From positions 15,344,618 to 15,408,617 of the forward strand of contig OX438759.1 of NCBI GenBank assembly GCA_949316235.1: 64,000 nucleotides of DNA. The letters are read 5' to 3'. Below, piece after piece: positions 57,201 to 64,000 of this stretch. The stretch's first letter is position 1. Each line of letters opens with the position of its first letter. Below the pieces are notes generated by a model. That model made no database searches and was not told where the DNA came from. It saw only the letters and a program-made list of their open reading frames with translations. A program made the translations under genes and the position numbers. The stretch comes from Oegoconia quadripuncta. Its lineage: Eukaryota; Arthropoda; Insecta; Lepidoptera; Autostichidae.

Positions 57201-60200
57201 GTTGCTGCTAACAGTTACTGTTAAATTAAAAAACTTAAATAAAAAGATATTTATTCATCACAAAACTAATTGACTTCAAACTTTATCCATAAAACAAAAT
57301 TAAGATGAAAGGCTGGGGAATCAACAAAGCTGTAGATGTTCAGCTCCCCAGTTGTTGCCGCCACCAAAGAATATATACCTAACAGCTAAACTAAATATTA
57401 TTTTTAATTAAAGCAAAAATTGTTCTGACAGGATAACTATTTTTTGAACTAAATGGGGCAGGATTCTCAAGGGGGAGACAGACTAGGTGGTAAGGCACAA
57501 CAGGATCACTTTGCTTTTTTAACTAATGGCGAAAGGGTAGTCTAGGGGAAGGATAGACTAGATGGTACAGCATCCACCCGGTAAAAGCTATCAAGTTCAG
57601 CGAATCATAGGTGTAATCCTAGAGATCTCACATCGTTGGAGGCGGGTCGATGGTGCGTGAAGACGGCCAGGCAGGCCAGCACTAGCCGCATGGCGCCCAG
57701 CGTCAGCAGCGAGCGGCGCAGCGCGGTGCCGTCGTCGCTGCAGCGCGCCGCCGACTCCAGCTGCAGCCACACCACGCGGAACGGCAGCGTGCCCAGCGAC
57801 CACGTGCCCCCGTTGCCGACACCCACCACGATGCTGCCTGAAAAAACAAATAAAAGTTCAATATTTCCTTTAAATTTGTAAATTTAAGCAGATCATAAAC
57901 ATCATCACAAGTGCAACACTCACTAGCAGAGGATACGGGCCCCCGAGGCTATACTAAACCGGGAATCCAATATGTCTGGGGGTAATTATCGAACTTTCGA
58001 GATGTGTCCCAGACGCAAAAAATATCGTGAGAACTCTTGACACTTCGATATATTCTTTTTGGTAGTTGATATACAAAATGTTCCTTTCAATAAATTTAAA
58101 GATACTATAAAACAGAAACTTATTAAGAAAGCATATATTAATTTAGATGATAAACATCCTTGGACATATGTCGAAAATAGTCGACTTGAGAACTTTCCCT
58201 TTTTTTGAAGTCGGTTAAAACGAAAGAGAAGTATACAGTCGGAGCACAGTAAGAGTAAGACGGTGGTAGCTAGCCAGAAGGAAAATAAAATAACAGTACT
58301 AGGAGATCTTCAATTTGTAAACCTTGTGTTTGGTTACATTAAGGGGTAAGTAAGTTGGTTACGCCATGAAGGGGGTTATGCAACAATAACAGAGCGCTAT
58401 CACTCACGGCCATCCTCGTCGTGTGTGACCCCCAACAGCAGCCGCAGCAGATGCACAGCACGGGCCCCCTCGTCCAGCAAAGCATCGGCGTACCCTGGCA
58501 GCTTCAGCAGCAGCCCCAGGGCAACCAAAGCGTGAGCTGGCACGCCGCACCAGCCGCTCTCTTCGATGTTGTTGGCGGATGTCACGCCTAATTCGACCAC
58601 CTCCTGTGGAAATGTGTGTTTCAGGAATAGCTGGAGACTATAGATAGGGTTTAAAATAAACTTATCCCTTCAATTATCATCTGTGTCGTGTCGTGGCTTA
58701 CGAAATTCAAGCATCGATCACAGAAAAACTTCGTTTTGGTTTCTTGTGTGTTGTTATGGGTTTTTTTTTCTATGTGTGTTACAGTAAAAGGTTTGAAATA
58801 AGAGAGTTCGGATCGTGTTCCGAATAAGATCAAAATGAACGTAGTTATATTGCAGTGCGAAATAAAAGTAAATGTAATCAATATCTGAAACGTTTCAACT
58901 ATCTACTATTTGTAAAATAATATTGTACAACTGCACAATTAGCAATAAGCCTGCCAAATTAAGCGATTTTCAACGCATGCAAAACTTTGCTGGCTCTCGT
59001 TCACTGATGGTGAATTTGGCCATTAACTCTCACCGCTGGTCGTATCTGATATTTTTTTTTATGCACGACGGATTCGTACTTCACCTCAATCACATCTGAT
59101 GTTAAGTGAAGATGAGATCGAAAGTGGAAGCGTACTGACCCGGAAACCCCAACACATTTGGGGGACCGGCTATCTTATCTCCGACAACCGGAACACAACA
59201 ATGCTATTAACATTGCTGCTTGGCGGCAGACTTAGATAAGATGGTGGTAGCTAGCCAGGCGGCCATTTTAAAATGCCCTACCACCAACCAAACCGAGTAC
59301 TTAAACATGTACCCCGCTGGGGATCGAAATTTAGTAACTTTCCAATACCGAATCAGATTCCAATATAAAATCGAATCATTTAGAATACGGGCTCAAGACT
59401 GTGACGATGTCCGTACCACCGTTCCTTCTAGGCAGAAAATGGGTCTAAACTTCTATATACATTTGGTTTTCGGTACAGGTGAGCACAAAAAATTAGGATT
59501 AGAACTTAAATGTTTAGGTTTAATATAGTCATAAACTAATGTTATAAATGCGAAGGTAAGGTGTTTGTTTGTTGTTCAATCACGGCGAAAATTTGGATGG
59601 AATTTGGTATTTTTATCCCGATGAAGTGAGTAGTTCCCGGAGATAAACAAATTTCCACGATAAAATACATTTCTAACTAATTTCCCGAGGCAACCTCGAG
59701 CTTATAAGTCTGTATGAGCAACGTGGTGTCCGTACCTCGTAGGGGTCGTCCAGCTTGACCCAGTCGAGGTCGTGCTGGTGGTGCTTGGGCGCGTGCGGCG
59801 GGTGCGGCGGCGGCGCGGGGCGAGGCAGGCGCGCCGCCACTAGCGCCAGCCCGCCGCACGCGCCGAACGCGCGCAGGATCACGCTGGACTTGCCGTCCGC
59901 GCCTCCCCGGCTGGTGCTGGGGCCCGGCCCGCTCTCCCACATCGGGCTCGGCCACATGTCTGGGGGATGAAAAACGACACAACATAAAAGAATGTTCACT
60001 TCACAAAAGACTTCATGCAAATCGTAAAGTCAAAGTCAAGATATTTTGTTCAACGTCTTCAAATTCAGATGACTTCAATGCTCAGGTTGCCTGGAAGAGA
60101 TCTCTTAAAGAGATAAGTCCACCTTTGTACATGACCTATTGTTTGTACCCTGTTATATGTAATTTTTTTGGTGCAATAAAGAAGATAATAATAGTGACCC

Positions 60201-63200
60201 TGACAGCGAAACCAACGGTTGCGGGTTCGAATCCCGCGACGGGTAAATGTTTGTGTGATGAATACGAACATTTATTCCTGAGTCATGGATGTTTATATAA
60301 ATATTTATGTATGTTTACAAGCTTTGCTTAGTTTGGGACTAGATGATTCGTGTAAATGTTTGAAGATATTTCTTGTCAAAAATATCACTTATTGAAAGTC
60401 AAACTAATTTTTTAGAAGTACATCGCTTCACAAGGTGCTGTTAGGGAGAAGCAGCGACAAGAAACTCCGTAATAACACATCTTTTAACTTGATTTCCTTC
60501 TTTACAATTTTATTACAATTAAACAATATAGAGTTAAATATACAATCTCTTGTGAAAGTCGGTGTTTGTGAAAGGCTAAGCACCTGTGTTACAGATCACC
60601 AGGTTCCCACCAGCACAAGTTAAGACTAAAAGAACATTCAATTTACATTCCACTCATAAAGAAAAGTAAATGACATAAATAATGTTGTCTCATCATCTCT
60701 CATTTGTTTAAAACACATTGGTCCCGAATTACTCCCACATGTCGCTTGTCAAATTTAAAAAAGACTGGTCTCTCGACTAAATTTGTGGAGTGGGAATCCG
60801 TGTCGCTGTATTCCGCGACTTTCACAAAATCGCAGTAGTACACTATTTCCTCGGACCTCGAGCGACATCTCGACCACAACTTGGTGTGTTGACGATCGAA
60901 ATGTCCGTCAACATTGTCCCCGGAACATCGGACTGTCCCTTAGTGAAGGCTGGCCTTTTGGCGAAAATTCAGCGAATGATGTCGGTGAATATTGTGCAGT
61001 AAAAGGTTGTATTCAAATGAAGGTAGGTGTAAATAAAAGTGTATGCCTGAGGTTTCATGTTTCAAGAAACTGTCCTAAGGCACTATAACCTTACGAAAGA
61101 TTTATAAAAGTATGCATAATTTATAACCGGAGTTATTATTATTATTACACACTGGCAGAAACATCGCTCGAATAGACTGACGATTGCCAATAATAATAGC
61201 AAGAAAGAAGATTGTCTTCTACAAGGCTTTAACGTCTGTCAAAAGACACATAGGTAACCATTCGATCACTGCTAAATTGCAGAACCTCGATCACCATCGT
61301 AAGGTATGTCTATCAGTATTTTACAGGATGCATGTGAGTGTGTGTTAGAATTACATAATCTTATTCGCTCATCACCATTCATCTTCGGATTACTAGGCGT
61401 GGGGAGAGATTCCACTCGTATGTAGATAGCATATAGAACATTCTCAATAAGCAGTTCGACACTTCATTAATAATGCAAACAGCCAAGGCATGGAACCTTT
61501 CCTGAATCCTACAATCTTTGGTTCTTCAAGCGCAATGTGAAAAGACATCTGAGATCTCTTGCTCCACTTACGACCACATCGTCATTTTCCAAGAGATAGG
61601 ACTGTCGTCAAACGTAACCAGTCAATCATAAAAGAATAATGTACCGCTGCTGGTGTTAACGTTATACAACTTACCGCCCAGAGCGTTGATATGCAGCGAC
61701 AGCGAGAGGTGCGGTCCAAAAACGTGCGGCGCCGCCTGGGTCAGCTGGGCCAGCGTCGTGGCCGGCGGGATGAAACCCTCCAACCCCGGCACTTGGACCC
61801 GGATTGTCGTCTCGATTAAGTCTGCAAAACCACCACATATTTCTCCTGAGCCTTTTTGATCACAATGCCTACGCTGCAAAACGACTTTGAAGGATTAGTC
61901 CTAAACAGCTATAAGACTAAGTGGCAAAATTACTTACATTTAAAAAGCCTACAAAGCAAAATGCCTCAAATCAAACTGCAGCTTAAAATAATCATATAGA
62001 GAAGAATTCTTTGCGTGCATCAAGTATCGACGAATCATCTCTTCACCCCGGTTTTGTCATACAAATGGACACATCACAGTGAAAATTTAAATTCAAAATT
62101 AAAACATAAACCTCTCGCGATTGCAGATTCTTTGCGCGCACAGGTGATGCTACAGCGCCTCTCTGGCCTAAGTTGTTCACGATGCTAATTCTACACTGCC
62201 AGGAACCGCACGGGGCCCCACAGACGTGAATAAACAAATTATACAGAACACTCTTCACGTAGGTACCGCAGTCGTTTAAATAGTAAGAAACAGGACTGAT
62301 CATCAATGAATAACAGTGGTGTCCATTCTGTTGTGCATAGTCTAAACTAAACCCAGTTATATAGTAGTACTATCGCATTCTTCCTGGAATAATAAGACGC
62401 CATAGTACCAGTCTAAAATTTGTTTTAGTTTACAGAACGCACAACACACACGTCAACGTCTACTCTCTAACGAAAATAACTTTGGACGGTCGTAACCTCG
62501 GACGTTTTCTTTTGCTAAGAATCCTTTATTTGTATAACTTCAGACGTTCCTTGCGTCCCGTACTAACTGACGATTGGTCTATAATTGACACAGCAAACTG
62601 CAAAAGAAAAAGTCCGAAGTTACGGCCTTCCGAAACTATTTTCGTTAGAGAGTAGACCCCCTGAACCGACACCATGGTACGGAGATCTCGAGTGTGATTG
62701 GTTAAATTAATGAAAATATCATAATTTTTATTATTAACCCCTCCTTTTAAAACTCTGCAGACCGATGATGACATAGCCTATTCTAGTTCACTGCTGGACA
62801 TAAGGTCTCCAAGGACGGGCCTCTAACTCAAATCTTCAATAGCTGACCAGGCGGACATTTAAAAATGCCCTACCACCATTCAAACAGGGTACTAAATATG
62901 TACCAGTAAACTTACACAACTACCGGCAGCGTCAGTATCAAATTACTCAAAGAAAAGTAACAAACCATCAGTGGCAGAGAGCATAGAGGCTTCATTGCTC
63001 GCCTTCGTCTGCCGTTTCTTGTTGTTCTGCTGCTTGAGCGAAGTATTCTTCACGTCCTTGACTCGCTTGTCCTTAGACGCGCTGGCGGCGGCAAGGCTCA
63101 GCTCCCAGGCCTCCGCCACCGTCATGATGGCGGTGTCCGACGCGCTGCGGAGTACCGACGCCGTGCCAGATGAGGGAGGGTTATTCACGCACACCTTCGC

Positions 63201-63220
63201 CGAGTCGTCTATGAGGGGCA
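47314..63220 (-). CDS. BIRC6: BIRC6/Bruce, C-terminal 15 coding exons including the UBC domain
   Basis: BIRC6 is a giant protein (over 4,500 residues) that combines an N-terminal BIR domain with a C-terminal E2 ubiquitin-conjugating domain and limits caspase action and cell death. The window holds 2777 coding nt (about 924 residues) in 15 exons with matching phases. It is recognised from the UBC active-site region [19 protein letters not shown], from [15 protein letters not shown], and from [15 protein letters not shown]. The BIR domain and most of the protein lie beyond 63220. The gene is convergent with papilin. Its coding exons are GC-rich. Confidence 0.95.
48763..48951 (-). CDS. BIRC6: BIRC6 exon: C-terminal part of UBC domain
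   Basis: 63 codons, phase 0. [20 protein letters not shown] then [40 protein letters not shown]. The [15 protein letters not shown] motif is a BIRC6/UBE2O-class UBC signature. Confidence 0.96.
49397..49636 (-). CDS. BIRC6: BIRC6 exon: UBC catalytic core
   Basis: 80 codons, phase 0 both ends. [80 protein letters not shown]. The Cys in GKVCLS is the catalytic thioester residue of the E2 domain and is intact; the [10 protein letters not shown] stretch before it is the usual E2 active-site approach. This exon confirms the gene as an active-type BIRC6. Confidence 0.97.
49845..51750 (-). repeat. 139-bp tandem array: 14 copies of a BIRC6 exon end plus splice donor
   Basis: Unit: 108 nt of exon (36 codons, MKRLAQ to RLDVMK) plus a 31-nt intronic linker with the GTACTC donor, CTGCAG and TAA. 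Copies start every 139 bp from 49845 to 51643; the copy near 51227-51334 lacks 9 bp (in frame). Copies are otherwise identical as far as I can read. A truncated degenerate copy lies to the left at about 49793-49843. In all extra copies the linker puts TAA in frame five codons past the exon end, so they cannot add coding sequence. Confidence 0.93.
51643..51860 (-). CDS. BIRC6: BIRC6 exon: start of UBC domain, parent of the tandem array
   Basis: Acceptor TTTTACAG/AA at 51861, donor AAG/GTACTC at 51642, phase 1 in and 0 out. Codes [34 protein letters not shown], then [20 protein letters not shown] and [15 protein letters not shown], the first helix and strands of the UBC fold. Its last 108 nt (51643-51750) and first 31 intron bases are repeated 13 more times downstream. 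This is the only copy with the full 5' half, so it is the functional exon. Confidence 0.92.
51912..52155 (-). mobile_element. SINE-B, near full-length
   Basis: Tail CAGCGCCATCTAGTTCCACA; head with CGGGATTCGAACCCGCGACC at 52086-52105; minus-strand A-box side at about 52130-52150. In a BIRC6 intron. Confidence 0.72.
52156..53213. other. BIRC6 intron, unassigned
   Basis: A 74-codon + frame at 52426-52650 is probably a retroelement shadow; its minus-strand reading gives broken LINE-like fragments. The rest is AT-rich and unrecognised. Confidence 0.35.
53214..53690. mobile_element. MITE with 24-bp terminal inverted repeats
   Basis: TATACACCGTGGGAACGAGA at 53214 and its inverse (TCTCGTTCCCACGGTGTATA) ending at 53690. 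Non-coding AT-rich interior, in a BIRC6 intron. Confidence 0.75.
53924..54597 (-). CDS. BIRC6: BIRC6 exons 54480-54597 and 53924-54047
   Basis: 54480-54597: [16 protein letters not shown], then an acidic [16 protein letters not shown]. 53924-54047: [33 protein letters not shown], ending G/GTCAGT. The [14 protein letters not shown] stretch leads straight into the UBC domain. Confidence 0.9.
54281..54424. mobile_element. Short MITE with 26-bp inverted repeats
   Basis: CGAAAGGGGGTGAAAGTACC (54281) is mirrored by GGGCACTTTCACCCCCTTTCG ending at 54424. 144 bp in total, lying 55 bp from a BIRC6 exon donor. Confidence 0.75.
55303..57171 (-). CDS. BIRC6: BIRC6 exons 57001-57171, 56368-56575 and 55303-55465
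   Basis: 57001-57171: [20 protein letters not shown] then [11 protein letters not shown], a highly conserved BIRC6 signature. 56368-56575: [17 protein letters not shown], an acidic/Ala-rich insert, then [14 protein letters not shown]. 55303-55465: [15 protein letters not shown], a Leu/Arg-rich helix and ATKLR. The SYLRNDS/VLDM junction, split by an intron in phase 1, is well known from animal BIRC6 sequences. Confidence 0.92.
56041..56093. repeat. 23-bp hairpin with 7-nt loop in a BIRC6 intron
   Basis: AAAGAATTTAGACGGTAGGC-ATT (56041-56063), loop TGCACCT, then the inverse (56071-56093) with a single G-U type mismatch. AT-rich flanks extend the pairing. Confidence 0.8.
57632..59959 (-). CDS. 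BIRC6: BIRC6 exons 59736-59959, 58408-58603 and 57632-57837
   Basis: 59736-59959: [33 protein letters not shown], then a Pro/His-rich run to [12 protein letters not shown]. 58408-58603: [16 protein letters not shown], then Leu-rich helices ([14 protein letters not shown]). 57632-57837: [20 protein letters not shown], ending [10 protein letters not shown]. Phases chain 1/0/1/0. The Leu-rich helical repeats fit the alpha-solenoid scaffold known for BIRC6. Confidence 0.88.
58065..58180 (+). mobile_element. LINE tail fragment
   Basis: TTCAATAAATTTAAAGATACTATAAAACAG and AACATCCTTGGACATATG match the ORF2 tail at 23810-23850 and 28876-28935. Lies in a BIRC6 intron. Confidence 0.5.
59050..59330 (-). 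mobile_element. SINE-C copy
   Basis: T run at 59050, then TTATGCACGACGGATTCG, body AACACATTTGGGGGACCGGC, ending at CCCCGCTGGGGATCGAA where the head breaks off. In a BIRC6 intron. Confidence 0.7.
60188..60372 (+). mobile_element. SINE-A copy
   Basis: TAGTGACCCTGACAGCGAAA, then GGTTGCGGGTTCGAATCCCG and the shared tail to TTTGGGACTAGATGATTCG. The intact B box contrasts with the copies at 31015 and 38362. Confidence 0.7.
60430..61674. other. BIRC6 intron, mostly unassigned
   Basis: 60440-60560 matches 2995-3075 (GCGACAAGAAACTCCG), a LINE 3' piece. 60780-61020 is a GC-richer block with two overlapping open frames of no recognisable similarity. The rest is AT-rich. Confidence 0.35.
61675..63220 (-). 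CDS. BIRC6: BIRC6 exons 62966-63220 and 61675-61821
   Basis: First exon: acceptor TTCTAG, codes [28 protein letters not shown], and a Lys/Gln-rich basic stretch ([11 protein letters not shown]); donor G/GTTTGT. Second exon: [20 protein letters not shown] and [17 protein letters not shown], phase 1 in and out. No named domain; positioned upstream of the UBC region in an extended helical part of the protein. Confidence 0.85.
62338..62440. mobile_element. MITE-like palindrome related to 28749-29183
   Basis: TAGTAGTACTATCGCATTC and TTCCTGGAA lie between CTAAACTAAA and its loose inverse TTTTAGTTTA, as in the element at 28749. Confidence 0.5.
62460..62655. mobile_element. Foldback element with about 55-bp arms
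   Basis: CTACTCTCTAACGAAAATAA (62460) and its inverse TATTTTCGTTAGAGAGTAG ending at 62655. Inner arms CGTAACCTCGGACG / GTCCGAAGTTACGGCC also pair. 196 bp, non-coding. Confidence 0.75.
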
Positions 63221-63276
63221 CTAGAAGGAAAACCAGCAGTTTAGAATTTCTCGGCTTCGACTAAACTTTTACACAG

Positions 63277-63645
63277 AAAGTTGTGGGGTAGTGTTGATTT
63301 CTACCATGTTTTTGGGGTGGTGAATCCGAATCTGAGGTTTGCTAACAAAATTTCGTGACGCAATATAAAAAACAATTAAAAAAAGGTTTAAATTCTAATT
63401 TTTTTGCGGTTCTTTGTTTATAACTCGAAAACTATTAACTTTTCTTAAATAACCTTTTTATACAAAATGAAAGTGCCCTACAAATGTTACTTTATAAGTA
63501 ACATTTAAGTTATTTTTTTTAAGTTTTTAATTTTTTTTTTTTTTTAATGTTGCGCCAAGAAATTTTGTTAGCAAACCTCAGATTCGGATTCAGCACCCCA
63601 AAAACATGTATCATGGAAGAAATCAATACAACCCCACAACTTTCC
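63277..63645. mobile_element. Foldback/MITE element with about 90-bp arms
   Basis: AAAGTTGTGGGGTAGTGTTG through GAATCCGAATCTGAGGTTTG and TAACAAAATTTCGTGACGC (to 63363) is mirrored at 63552-63645. The interior is a T/A-rich run. It lies just upstream of the BIRC6 exon at 62966-63220, with only about 55 bp between. Confidence 0.78.
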
Positions 63646-64000
63646 CGTTAGGGTACCTTTTGTGTACAAATTGACTGGATTATAATGTAAACACGCGAAT
63701 ATGAGTAGTAAACTATATAGGTCACTGCGCTAGCAAATCTAGATAATTTACAACCTAGAAATGGCCAATGAATAATAAATCGTCTATCGATACAGCGGCA
63801 TCTATCGGACAATAATTAAATATTTTTTAAACAGTGCACTACTCGTTCTTCATGTAAGGTATGACAAACGAATAAGTAGCTTAAACAAGGTGGAAACTGC
63901 TCATGATCTGTACCTCCCAGAGATACGGTTGACACTTTAGGGGTGAGGGGGTGACGGATAGATTGTCACCTAAAGGACTAAGATGGATGCCTCTTAGGCA

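Noticed and set aside
22916..60260. tRNA genes, from GGTTCGAATCC motifs in many places
   Set aside because: All are followed by SINE bodies and lack a full cloverleaf with acceptor stem pairing.
60783..61088. Overlapping plus-strand frames of 101 and 70 codons
   Set aside because: No recognisable motif, no splice fit and unusual composition; probably chance frames in an intronic repeat.

Overview
This is animal genomic DNA, almost certainly insect and most likely a moth or butterfly. The evidence is the small phase-consistent exons, AT-rich introns, several families of tRNA-headed SINEs, and decayed LINEs ending in GATTT runs typical of lepidopteran genomes. I could run no database search; the order is inferred. 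Two large genes lie tail to tail and both run off the window at their 5' ends.

Positions 1-40386 (+) hold the 3' part of papilin (Ppn), a secreted extracellular-matrix glycoprotein. I placed 47 coding exons (7495 nt, about 2497 residues). Every donor/acceptor phase is compatible from start to stop. Order: tail of one thrombospondin type 1 (TSP1) repeat plus four complete repeats (1-2804); acidic linker (4466-4883); Ser/Thr/Glu-rich mucin-like block (4994-6314); 13 Cys-rich lagrin-type repeats (6417-9916); 13 Kunitz domains (10252-21920); antistasin-like repeats (22523-25410); a WAP domain (27160-27375); three Ig domains (28431-38219); a PLAC domain (38833-40386). The 3' UTR probably runs to about 41945. 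A separate exon at 33736-33814 starts with ATG, encodes a signal peptide and ends in the same phase as the exon before Ig2. It predicts an internal promoter and a 319-residue secreted Ig-Ig-PLAC protein.

Positions 41950-45630 are intergenic and hold two inverted-repeat DNA transposons and a SINE. Positions 45630-47313 are probably the 3' UTR of the second gene.

Positions 47314-63220 (-) hold the last 15 coding exons (about 924 residues) of BIRC6/Bruce, the giant ubiquitin-conjugating inhibitor-of-apoptosis protein, including its UBC catalytic domain. The intron inside the UBC-coding region carries 13 extra near-identical copies, in tandem, of the preceding exon's 3' end plus its splice donor (139-bp unit, 49845-51750).

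The remaining sequence is intronic. It holds three SINE families, LINE 3' ends (some nested), palindromic MITE-like elements, and one decayed zinc-finger-like reading frame at 30002-30298. No tRNA, rRNA or CRISPR locus was found.
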